64,000 nucleotides of DNA from NCBI GenBank assembly GCA_903813345.2, contig CAIIXF020000012.1, positions 19,909,520-19,973,519 on the forward strand, read 5' to 3'. The notes beneath the pieces are model-generated. The model searched no databases. It worked only from the letters and a program-made list of their open reading frames with translations, and was not told the DNA's origin. This document shows positions 30,828 to 41,647 of the stretch, piece after piece; positions within the stretch are counted from its first letter, which is position 1, and each line of letters starts with the position of its first letter. The position numbers were made by a program, and so were the translations under genes. This DNA is from Owenia fusiformis (lineage: Eukaryota > Annelida > Polychaeta > Sabellida > Oweniidae).

Positions 30828-32082
30828 CACGATGCCCATGTCAAGCAGCGTGCCTACTAGGCACGCAGTTTGAAACTCTGACAAACTGCGCGCATATTTC
30901 AAAATGGAAAACAGGGAGGACACGACTCCCAAAAAGAGCCAAAATACGAAAAATACAAGGTTAGTCTCGTTCTAAAGATAGTACCATTCTGTGAAGATGA
31001 ACTTAATTTACTCATAGTACTCAATGTTGTTCCCGATGTAAACCTAGTTATCTCAATATAAGGGTTTTAAGTAACTTCTGTGTTCAAAATTTACAGTGTA
31101 AAGTTATATCTATGTCTTTTTATCGTCATTTGCCGTTTATTCAGCCATTGTGTCTGTGTATGCTAGAATATATAGGATCACTCCATCTGATTAAAACAGC
31201 AAAGTTTGTGTTCAAAACGATAATACGCCATAAACGTGATTTAAACATTTTCTTGTCAAACTGCGCGCCCATATTCACATGTATGTCCCAAACTGCGTGC
31301 CTAATACTCAAAACTGCTTGCCTATCCAAGCTTGTTTTGTATTATTAGAAAACATAAGCGCCATACAAGGCACATATGTGTCTAATAGTAGAACCCCATA
31401 ATTGAAACACTATGAGAGTCCATCCACCAAGATGGTGATCTGAAAATAAATGTGTTTTTTCGTTCCCAACTTAATTGTCACTTCTATTATACATTTTGAC
31501 TTTCAATATGAAAATCTCATAAAATCTGACGATAAAGCAAAATTTCCAAAGCTACATCGAAAACACCTACACGTACCTCTGTAGAAATTCCAATGATAAT
31601 ATGTAGTTTTAATAGTGTATGCGCACAGATTGTAATTTCTGGCTAAAATAGGCGCGCAGTTTGTGGTTTATTTCTTTTTAATCTCCTGATTATCTGTTTT
31701 ATTTCGAAATATTTTGAATTAAACATGATAAATGTGTAAGGAATTAAATATAAAACGAGTCTAAAGTATTTGTCATTTATGTTTAAAGTGCTAGATCGAT
31801 TTACGTATAAATTCCCATTAAATCAGTGACGAAAATGCCATTAATCTGCTTATGTTTTAAAACTAAGATTCATTTGCACAGTTTTTGCTAGTATTTGCAA
31901 GATTCGTATATTCGCCACAGAATAAACGCATTTAACAAGAAAACAATGCAGGATAAATGTCTTTAAATAACGTTTCAAAATACAGACTCCAACTTAAATG
32001 ATCCAATGTTCTTAGGCACGCAGTTTGTGATCGAAACAAACTGCGCGCCTAAGTAGGCGCGCAGCTTGACATGGGCACCGTG
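30828..32082. mobile_element. 1.26-kb element with repeated AAACTGCGCGCCTA subterminal motifs
   Basis: Starts CACGATGCCCATGTCAAGC and ends GCTTGACATGGGCACCGTG, with inverted similarity over about 70 bp. ATATC on both sides (30823-30827 and 32083-32087) is a possible 5-bp TSD. The word AAACTGCGCGCCTA or a one-base variant occurs about eight times, in both orientations, near both ends and at 31260, 31290, 31310 and 31650, as expected of transposase-binding repeats. No open frame of note. Confidence 0.8.
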
Positions 32083-32269
32083 ATATCTCTCTTTCGGTGA
32101 AAGTATTGAGTCCATGCTCAAAAATAAATTTTGAAAATATGCAATTACTGTATCGATTTACAGTAATCAAGTCGGTATCGGGACTCTGTTGTCGAAGTCG
32201 GTGAAAGTAAAAAAGGTCTAGTACGAGACCTGTTAATCGATATAGATAATTCCTTTAAAAAATCTATGC

Positions 32270-32770
32270 GGGTGTACAGCTGAACTGTAAACTCCCCTCT
32301 AAAAGTTTGGAAACAATATAAAGGTACACTCCCCTTAAAATTTTGGTCACGGGGTTTCACTAGAATTTCTCACAACCGTGACAGGCTAAATAAATGAAAA
32401 CAACGTGCAAAATCAATGGAAATTATTAATTTAACATGGAAAAGTTGAAACGTCCTCAAAAAACAACAGTCGATTTTGTGAAAACAACATGAAAATCGCC
32501 TGTTGCCTGCTGCTACTAGATAATCGTTATTTGTGACTCCCCTCAAAAAGTTTGGAAACGATTTTAATAGGTAAATTCCCCTCGCAAAAGTTTGGATACA
32601 ATTGTAGTAGGTATACTACCCTCAAAAGGTATGGAAACAATTAAAAAGTTTGGAATGAAATGTAGTAGGTACACTCCTGTCCAAAAGTTTGGAAACAATT
32701 ATATAGGTACACTCCCCTCCAAAATTTTTAAACAATTGCAATAGGAACAGTCTCCTCCAACAGAATACAA
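32270..32770. repeat. Minisatellite, about 37-bp unit
   Basis: Degenerate repeats of GTAGGTACACTCCCCTCC, AAAAGTTTGGAAACAATT. About eight recognisable copies, the first separated by single-copy sequence. One unit-like piece is also fused to the Harbinger relic at about 30400. Confidence 0.75.
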
Positions 32771-33997
32771 TGTATAACTACTATGCTACCTAGGTAGTTA
32801 TTTGCTTCAATATAAAAGGGTAACATTTTTATGTAGGCATTTTCAAAACATGTTACTTTGCTTTAAAAACGTAACTTTATTGGACTTTCACATTATCCAC
32901 AAAGAATGGATGAGTTTTTATGTAAGCATTTTCAAGTTTAATGTTCATGTTATTTTAATGTTTATGTAATTGAAACGTAGTATAAATAGAACGCAACATT
33001 CACACTAGCATGCATTTAATGTCTAGCGTCGTGAAATTCGAACGTGATTAGGGACCATTTGGGAAATATGATATATTTGGAACTGATACCAGACGCTTAA
33101 AACTGATGCGTACTAGCATTCGATTACAACAATTTCTCGGCGGTGTTCATTGGTCAATCTCAACAGACCACCTTACGTCTGATCACGTGGTTAGATCCTA
33201 TGAGTATTTATTATACAAATAAGAACAAAGGAATTTTCGAAGTTGAAAAATGTCGATACGTAAAAACGAAAATAACACAGTATATCATAAATATTGCTAT
33301 TATTTGCCGTTGTTGTAGACAAAATGAATGAGAAGAGCCCGGATTATTATGCCAGCATGGATAATGTGGAGCTAATGTGACCAGGGCATAACAAGTCTCT
33401 AAAAGCATGCAGTGGCTCCAGATGAGGAAAACTAAAGAATAGGTAAAAATACAAAATACAAAAAGTACGAATGGTGGTGCCATGCAGCACACGACAATGT
33501 CGTTTTAGTAAACCTGATAGCAGGTAATTGGCAACTTCATGAAAAGCTGAAATCTAAGAAAAATCAATCAAAATGGCCACCTTTTAAATTTTTCCAAATT
33601 TTTCAATAACACTGGATTTCCATTGACCACTTACTAGGTTTACTTAGAAGACAATGTAATGATACTTTCCTGAAATAAGCAAGAAAATACACACATGTCT
33701 TCATACTTTATTTTGTTCCAGAGAATAGCATGGGCAAAAATGGAAAAATAACCTTATTTGTATGGGTATCAGAAAGTCTTTTATGGTCTCTGGGAAGAAA
33801 ATTACCCCCAACAGGAAATAAAAAAACATGTGGATTTTAAAAGTTTTTGAGAAAACAAGAGTTCTGCTTTGAACTTCAGTCCCATATAACATTTACCAAT
33901 GTCAGGATCACAATGGTCATGGTCAAAATGACCCTTACCATGCTGAAATATCTCGAAAAAGGTTAAAAGTTTTAATAGGTTAAAAAGTTTTAAACTC
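32771..33997. other. Spacer left of the tandem array
   Basis: No gene is seen. 33885-33950 (CAGGATCACAATGGTCATGG, AATGACCCTTACCATG) is a fragment related to the foldback element at 15749-16546. The open frame at 33211-33492 (minus strand) is hydrophobic but has no recognisable motif. Confidence 0.45.
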
Positions 33998-34013
33998 CGT
34001 TCTTCCTACAGTC

Positions 34014-37000
34014 AGAGTTACATCTGCCCAAGCAGTTAGAAAAAACAAAAATCGAGTTGACTTGATGATATAAATCTTGAACCGGGAGGGGTACAAGGCT
34101 AGTATGTATCCAACAGACTGACTAGAAGTCAGTCTGTTATGATGTACTACTTTCCTATGGAAATTGCAGTGAATTTTTTTGCACAAAATTATCAATTGGA
34201 GGAACAATTTCTTCAATAAAATAAATATTACAAAATTTCAATTAAATAGCAAGGTACAATTAAATGCAATAAAAAGTAACACAACATATTGTCAAGTGGA
34301 AATAAAGCTATAGTTGAAGTAACAAATGTGAAAATTAATTTTACCCAATCGGCCATTTTGAATAGCACTTCCTATGTAAACAAATATTAAGAATTATCAA
34401 ACTTTAACATAGGTGCCTTATTGTCTGAATATAATTCAGACTAAATAGGATATAGTCTAGAGTCCATTTCACTGCTTCATTTCGTCAGTAGAACGGCAAA
34501 AATAAGAAATTGGGAGACCATTGTGCAATAATATATGGAAAAGTATATTCATAATGTACATGAATGACATTTGTATATCTTGGATTGCTTCTAGTTTGGC
34601 TTATAAAGTGCGTGGCCTCTTATATTTGGATGTTTCTCTGCCATGTTATTTTCAATAAGATTAACATGGCTGAAATTCTTCAAATTACAAGACGGCACAG
34701 GCTTATTGCACAAAAAACTAAAAAATCTGAAATATACAAATGTCATTCATGTACATTATGAATATACTTTTCCATATATTATTGCACAATGGTCTCCCAA
34801 TTTCTTATTTTTGCCGTTCTACTGACGAAATGAAGCAGTGAAATGGACTCTAGGTACAAGGCTATGTCAGATTTACTAGAGTCAATGAAAGGAATGTCTT
34901 GGCATTCCCTCCCCCGCTTGTATTGGAAGTGACTCGACCAAGTTGCATCCTTGTATTTTTCATTTTCTTATCTTGTATTTTTCAGGTACAACTATGAGAG
35001 AGATGCAGCAAACACACCAACTTAGGGCGACAGCTGGTTCAGTCTTTCGACAACTTTGAGCCATCAGGTCCAGTCCACGTAAACAGTATCATGGGCGAGA
35101 GGTGTTCGTGTTCCTGTCACCAAAGCACCAAAGTAAGTACATTTTTTTTATTCAATTATTACATCAGTTTAGTTCCTCTGTTTTCAGGTTCCCTTTCAGC
35201 TTGGAGATGAGGAGCCCGATGACCAACGACACAACCGAGACAACAGCTGCGTTCCTGCGTTCCTGCTACCTAAGTTAAGTATTCCTTCCTGGTTTTGCAT
35301 AGGGATGGGGGGCGCCTCCCAGTTTGATATTTACTTGTGGACTTTTGTTGGCCGACCCATATTTTTGGTGGAGAAACTTGGACTCTAAGGTAAAGTGGGA
35401 GGGGGGTGGTTGGGTTTCCGGGGGGATAGAGTTCATGTTTCAAAATCAAAAATATGGAAGTCTACTGGTTTATATCAAATTGGGAGAAATAAATTTTATC
35501 TTTTGTAATATTCTGTAAATTTTTAGTAGTGTAGTGTAAAGTATAGTGTAAAGTTTTATTTAAAGTTTTTATGTAAAGTTTTATGTAAGATAACAACTAC
35601 TCCTACAACATGTTTTATCTATTTGTAGCACAGATGGTGAAGTCCCTGCGAAAAGACGGTCCTGTTGGAATCACATTTTTTCCACGATGGGACTAGGTCA
35701 AGTTTCCAGGACTTACAGTAGATGTCGCATTTTCACCAGTTTTATCTCTTGCAATCAGTTGCATCCCATTAGAAGGGGGGGGGGGAACTCCCAGTACTAT
35801 TCCAGTTTTCCTGCGGAATGACAGTCCTGTTGAAATCACATTTGTCTCCATTAGGGGACTAGGTTGAGTTTCAAGGGATTACCGTACATGTCGCTCTGAC
35901 CAGTTTTTATCTCTTGCAATCAATTGCATCCCATTAGCAGGGGGGGGGGGACTCCCAGTTCTCTTCCAGTTTTCCTGCGGAAAGACAGTCCTGTTGAAAT
36001 CACATTTGTCTCCATTAGGGGACTAGGTTGAGTTTCAAGGACTTACCGTAGATGTCGCTTTTGACCAGTTTTCATCTCTTGCAATCAGTTGCATCCCATT
36101 AGCAGGGGGGGGGGGAACTCCCAGTACTATTCCAGTTTTCGTGCGGAAGGACGGTCCTGTTGAAATCACATTTGTCTCCATTAGGGGACTAGGTTGAGTT
36201 TCAAGGACCTACCGTACATGTCGCTCTGACCAGTTTTTATCTCTTGCAATCAATTGCATCCCATTAGCAGGGGGGGGGACTCCCAGTACTCTTCCAGTTT
36301 TCCTGCGGAAAGACAGTCCTGTTGAAATCACATTTGTCTCCATTAGGGGACTAGGTTGAGTTTCAAGGACTTACAGTATATGTCGCATTTTGACCAGTAT
36401 TATCTCTTGCAATCAGTTGCATCCCATTAGCAGGGGGGGGGGGAACTCCCAGTAGTTTTTCAGTTTTCCTGCAGAAAGACAGTCCTGTTGAAATCACATT
36501 TGTCTCCATTAGGAGACTAGGTTGAGTTTCAAGGACTTACTGTAGATGTCGCTTTTGACCAGTTTTTATCTCTTGCAATCAGTTGCATCCCATTAGCAGG
36601 GGGCTGCTCCCAGTACTATTCTAGTTTTTCTTGGGGAGAAGTCAAACAACAAGACAACCAACCAGACAACCAACCAACCAACTTACCGAACATCCAACCG
36701 ACCAACCAATGACCCAATAGGCTTAATCTATTAACTAACTTACTTACTAACCAACCAACTAACCAACCAGACAACCACCAGACCACCCAATAGGTTAAAA
36801 CTAACCAACCAACTAACTAATTAATCAACAAACTAATCAACACTCCATCCAACGAACCAAACAACCAACGAACCAGACAAGCAACGAACCAGACAAGCAA
36901 CGAACCAGATGACCAAGATCATGGATCTAGTGCTTAGTATTGTATTGTATTGTATTGTATTGTATTGTATTGTATAGTTTTGTATTGTTTTGTTTTGTAT

Positions 37001-37740
37001 TGTATTGTATTTCGTTGACCAGTACTTACTCAGTAATGATTCAATTTTAAAGTTGACTTCAAGTACTACTCCAGATCTAAATTTTGAAGGTCTGAAGTCT
37101 TGTGTTCATTTTAGCTACAGTTGTAGATTGAAGGGTCTTTTCTTTTGGGTTTTCATGTTAAAATTGTGGGCTTAGTTTCGGGGTTTCTTTCTTTTTAATT
37201 GAACCATCGCTGATCTTTTCCTTAAATGTACTTTCAGGTGCAGTCCTCTTGCCTTGGAGAGAACAGAAAGAACCGCAAAGGGAAAACCACAAAGGGAAAA
37301 CCACAGAGAATCTACAATTTGTGCTACCTACCTGCAGCATTTGTGATCTACATACCTCTTGCCTTGGAGAGAACAAAAAGAAACACAAAAGGAAAACCAC
37401 AGAGAATCTGCAATTTGTGCTACCTATCTGCAGCATTTATATCTACATACCATCTTGTTAAAGGTACTGTAACACATAATCAGTTCTATCATTTGATGAT
37501 TTTGCTCTCTGGTTCAGTACAGTTATTCCACAACGACACATTTTTCAATTGTTGGGATTCTAATCCGATTGTTGGCACATGTATGTTTGGCAAACATTTT
37601 TTCAAAGAAATACACTAAAAGAGGACTGCCTTGATTTCACTTAATGTACAGATGTACCATGAAGCCATGTTTCATTATTTTCACATGTGGTCTGTGTTCT
37701 TAAAGAATATACATATGCTCAACTATTCCATTCTTCCTAC
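34014..37740 (+). repeat. Array unit 1 (6 monomers, with insertion)
   Basis: Diverged edge copy. E1 carries small extra insertions and a 751-bp element (34102-34852). E2 has CCATCAGGTCCAGTCC, without the ATG found in units 2-8, like unit 9. Six monomers lie between 35640 and 36640. Confidence 0.92.
34102..34852. mobile_element. 751-bp insertion with 12-bp TSD and perfect 122-bp inverted repeat
   Basis: GGTACAAGGCTA is duplicated at 34090-34101 and 34853-34864, and the other array units show the uninterrupted site. 34457-34578 and 34732-34853 are exact reverse complements over 122 bp around a 153-bp loop, so a transcript would form a perfect long hairpin. A second, smaller hairpin near the left end has AACAGACTGAC arms (about 34111-34137). 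No coding capacity. A TSD this long without matching TIRs at both ends is unusual for DNA transposons. Confidence 0.92.
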
Positions 37741-37742
37741 AG

Positions 37743-40700
37743 AGTTACATCTGCCCAAGCAGTTAGTTGACTTGATGATATAAATCTTGAGCCAGGAGGG
37801 GTATAAGGCTATGACAGATTTACTAGAGTCAATGAAAGGAATGTCTTTGCATTCCCTCCTCCGCTTGTATTGGAAGTGACTCGACCAAGTTGCATCCTTG
37901 TATTTTTCATTTTCTTATCTTGTATCTTTCAGGTACAACTATGAGAGAGATGCAGCAAACACACCAAGTTAGGGCGATAGCTGGATCAGTCTTTCGACAA
38001 CTTTGAGCCATCATGTCCGGTCCACGTAAACAGTATCATGGGCGAGAGGTGTTCGTGTTCCTGTCACCAAAGCACCAAAGTAAGTACATTTTTTTTCTAT
38101 TCAATTATTACAACAGGTTAGTTCCTCTGTTTTCAGGTTCCCTTTCAGCTTGGAGATGAGGAGCCCGATGACCAACGACACAACCGAGACAACAGCTGCG
38201 TTCCTGCGTTCCTGCTACCTAAGTTAAGTATTCCTTCCTGGTTTTGCATAGGGATGGGGGGCGCCTCCCAGTTTGATATTTACTTGTGGACTTTTGTTGG
38301 CCGACCCATATTTTTGGTGGAGAAACTTGGACTCTAAGGTTAAGTGGGAGGGGGGTGGTTGGGTTTCCGGGGGGATAGAGTTCATGTTTCAAAATCAAAA
38401 ATATGGAAGTCTACTGGTTTATATCAAATTGGGAGAAATAAATTTTATCTTTTGTAATATTCTGTAAATTTTTAGTAGTGTAGTGTAAAGTATAGTGTAA
38501 AGTTTTATTTAAAGTTTTTATGTAAAGTTTTATGTAAGATAACAACTACTCCTACAACATGTTTTATCTATTTGTAGCACAGATGGTGAAGTCCCTGCGA
38601 AAAGACGGTCCTGTTGGAATCACATTTTTTCCACGATGGGACTAGGTCAAGTTTCCAGGACTTACAGTAGATGTCGCATTTTCACCAGTTTTATCTTTTG
38701 CAATCAGTTGCATCCCATTAGAAGGGGGGGGGGAACTCCCAGTACTATTCCAGTCTTCCTTCGGAATGACAGTCCTGTTGAAATCACATTTGTCTCCATT
38801 AGGGGACTAGGTTGAGTTTCAAGGACCTACCGTACATGTCGCTCTGACCAGTTTTTATCTCTTGCAATCAATTGCATCCCATTAGCAGGGGGGGGAACTC
38901 CCAGTACTCTACCAGTTTTCCTGCAGAAAGACAGTCCTGTTGAAATCACATTTGTCTCCATTAGGGGACTAGGTTGAGTTTCAAGGACTTACCGTAGATG
39001 TCGCTTTTGACCAGTTTTCATCTCTTGCAATCAGTTGCATCCCATTAGCAGGGGGGGACTCCCAGTACTATTCCAGTTTTCGTGCGGAAGGACGGTCCTG
39101 TTGAAATCACATTTGTCTCCATTAGGGGACTAGGTTGAGTTTCAAGGACCTACCGTACATGTCGCTCTGACCAGTTTTTATCTCTTGCAATCAATTGCAT
39201 CCCATTAGCAGGGGGGGGGACTCCCAGTACTCTTCCAGTTTTCCTGCGGAAAGACAGTCCTGTTGAAATCACATTTGTCTCCATTAGGGGACTAGGTTGA
39301 GTTTCAAGGACTTACTGTAGATGTCGCTTTTGACCAGTTTTCATCTCTTGCAATCAGTTGCATCCCATTAGCAGGGGGGGGGGACTCCCAGTACTATTCC
39401 AGTTTTCGTGCGGAAGGACGGTCCTGTTGAAATCACATTTGTCTCCATTAGGGGATTAGGTTGAGTTTCAAGGACCTACCGTACATGTCGCTCTGACCAG
39501 TTTTTATCTCTTGCAATCAATTGCATCCCATTAGCAGGGGGGGGGGGACTCCCAGTACTCTTCCAGTTTTCCTGCGGAAAGACAGTCCTGTTGAAATCAC
39601 ATTTGTCTCCATTAGGGGACTAGGTTGAGTTTCAAGGACTTACCATAGATGTCGCTTTTGACCAGTTTTCATCTCTTGCAATCAGTTGCATCCCATTAGC
39701 AGGGGGGGGACTCCCAGTACTATTCCAGTTTTCGTGCGGAAGGACGGTCCTGTTGAAATCACATTTGTCTCCATTAGGGGACTAGGTTGAGTTTCAAGGA
39801 CCTACCGTACATGTCGCTCTGACCAGTTTTTATCTCTTGCAATCAATTGCATCCCATTAGCAGGGGGGGGGGACTCCCAGTACTCTTCCAGTTTTCCTGC
39901 GGAAAGACAGTCCTGGTGAAATCACATTTGGTTCCATTAGGGGACTAGGTTGAGTTTCAAGGACTTACCGTAGATGTCGCTTTTGACCAGTTTTCATCTC
40001 TTGCAATCAGTTGCATCCCATTAGCAGGGGGGGGGGAACTCCCAGTACTATTCCAGTTTTCGTGCGGAAGGACGGTCCTGTTGAAATCACATTTGTCTCC
40101 ATTAGGGGACTAGGTTGAGTTTCAAGGACCTACCGTACATGTCGCTCTGACCAGTTTTTATCTCTTGCAATCAATTGCATCCCATTAGCAGGGGGGGGGG
40201 ACTCCCAGTACTCTTCCAGTTTTCCTGCGGAAAGACAGTCCTGTTGAAATCACATTTGTCTCCATTAGGGGACTAGGTTGAGTTTCAAGGACTTACAGTA
40301 TATGTCGCATTTTGACCAGTATTATCTCTTGCAATCAGTTGCATCCCATTAGCAGGGGGGGGGGGAACTCCCAGTAGTTTTTCAGTTTTCCTGCAGAAAG
40401 ACAGTCCTGTTTAAATCACATTTGTCTCCATTAGGAGACTAGGTTGAGTTTCAAGGACTTACTATAGATGTCGCTTTTGACCAGTTTTTATCTCTTGCAA
40501 TCAGTTGCATCCCATTAGCAGGGGGCTGCTCCCAGTACTATTCTAGTTTTTCTTGGGGGGAAGTCAAACAACCAGACAACCAACCAGACAACCAACCAAC
40601 CAACTTACCGAACATCCAACCGACCAACCAATGACCTAATAGGCTTAATCTATTAACTAACTTACTTACTAACCAACCAACTAACCAACCAGACAACCAC

Positions 40701-41370
40701 CAGACCACCCAATAGGTTAAAACTAACCAACCAACTAACTAATTAATCAACAAACTAATCAACACTCCATCCAACGAACCAAACAACCAACGAACCAGAC
40801 AAGCAACGAACCAGACAAGCAACGAACCAGATGACCAAGATCATGGATCTAGTGCTTAGTATTGTATTGTATTGTATTGTATTGTATTGTATTGTATAGT
40901 TTTGTATTGTTTTGTTTTGTATTGTATTGTATTTCGTTGACCAGTACTTACTCAGTAATGATTCAATTTTAAAGTTGACTTCAAGTACTACTCCAGATCT
41001 AAATTTTGAAGGTCTGAAGTCTTGTGTTCATTTTAGCTACAGTTGTAGATTGAAGGGTCTTTTCTTTTGGGTTTTCATGTTAAAATTGTGGGCTTAGTTT
41101 CGGGGTTTCTTTCTTTTTAATTGAACCATCGCTGATCTTTTCCTTAAATGTACTTTCAGGTGCAGTCCTCTTGCCTTGGAGAGAACAGAAAGAACCACAA
41201 AGGGAAAACCACAGAGAATCTACAATTTGTGCTACCTACCTGCAGCATTTGTGATCTACATACCTCTTGCCTTGGAGAGAACAAAAAGAAACACAAAAGG
41301 AAAACCACAGAGAATCTGCAATTTGTGCTACCTATCTGCAGCATTTATATCTACATACCATCTTGTTAAG
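37743..41370 (+). other. Exon-like blocks E1-E5 of unit 2, possible spliced non-coding transcript
   Basis: Acceptor CTTCCTACAG| opens E1 at 37743. TTGTATCTTTCAG| opens E2 (37933-38089), which closes at CCAAA|GTAAGT. TCTGTTTTCAG| opens E3 at 38137, with a possible donor at CTAA|GTTAAG (38222). CTATTTGTAG| opens E4 at 38578. TGTACTTTCAG| opens E5 (41160-41370), which closes at TTAAG|GTACTG. Joining E2 to E3 gives only a short peptide before a stop, and E5 contains a 95-bp internal duplication that shifts frame. I therefore favour a non-coding or decayed gene. No transcript evidence is available here. Confidence 0.45.
40556..40940 (+). repeat. CCAA-rich tract and TATTG pentamer of unit 2 (one in each unit)
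   Basis: AACCAACCAGACAACC-type low-complexity DNA of about 250 bp is followed by ATGGATCTAGTGCTTAG and then a TATTG pentanucleotide run, whose length differs between units. Equivalent tracts are at 36650, 43500, 46770, 49925, 53190, 56775, 59130 and 61580. Confidence 0.9.
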
Positions 41371-41647
41371 GTACTGTAACACATAATCAGTTCTATCATT
41401 TGATGATTTTGGTCTCTGGTTCAGTACAGTTATTCCACAACGACACATTTTTCAATTGTTGGGATTCTAATCCGATTGTTGGCACATGTATGTTTGGCAA
41501 ACATTTTTTCTAAGAAATACACTAAAAGAGGACTGCCTTGATTTCACTTAATGTACAGATGTACCATGAAGCCATGTTTCATTATTTTCACATGTGGTCT
41601 GTGTTCTTAAAGAATATACATATGCTCAACTATTCCATTCTTCCTAC

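Larger units (their letters stand above)
28969..32220. mobile_element. 3.25-kb composite bounded by 52-bp TIRs
   Basis: 28969-29020 (TAGACCTTTTTTACTTCC onward) and 32169-32220 are inverted copies with one mismatch over 52 bp. The interior is a nest: a MITE at 29022-29634, hairpins at 29758-29850 and 29920-30032, a MITE at 30038-30289, a Harbinger-type transposase fragment at 30327-30527 and a further element at 30828-32082. No convincing TSD. It may be a dead autonomous element overrun by later insertions. Confidence 0.7.
37741..41647 (+). repeat. Array unit 2 (12 monomers, longest)
   Basis: Complete unit with 12 monomers at 38590-40550, alternating A type (GCGGAAAGACAGTCC, TTACCGTAGATGTCGC) and B type (GCGGAAGGACGGTCC, CTACCGTACATGTCGC). 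E5 lacks the 14-bp ACAAAGGGAAAACC duplication. Confidence 0.95.

Noticed and set aside
34102-34852. Helitron (right end CTAG with hairpin)
   Set aside because: A 12-bp target duplication is present, whereas Helitrons insert without one, and the expected A|T host site is absent.
37226-37618. 130-codon open frame covering E5 and downstream sequence (repeated in other units)
   Set aside because: The frame differs between units because of a 14-bp indel, and it runs past the likely donor; not a conserved protein.
37760-37850. C/D-box snoRNA in the TTGATGATATAA segment of each unit
   Set aside because: A box-C-like TGATGA is present, but no CTGA box D with a terminal stem lies at a suitable distance.
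38273-38467. 64-codon frame (MIFTCGLLLADPYFWW) repeated identically in many units
   Set aside because: It crosses the strong donor-like CTAAG|GTAAAG, and identity among units reflects homogenisation, not selection. It is not excluded as a microprotein, but there is no support.
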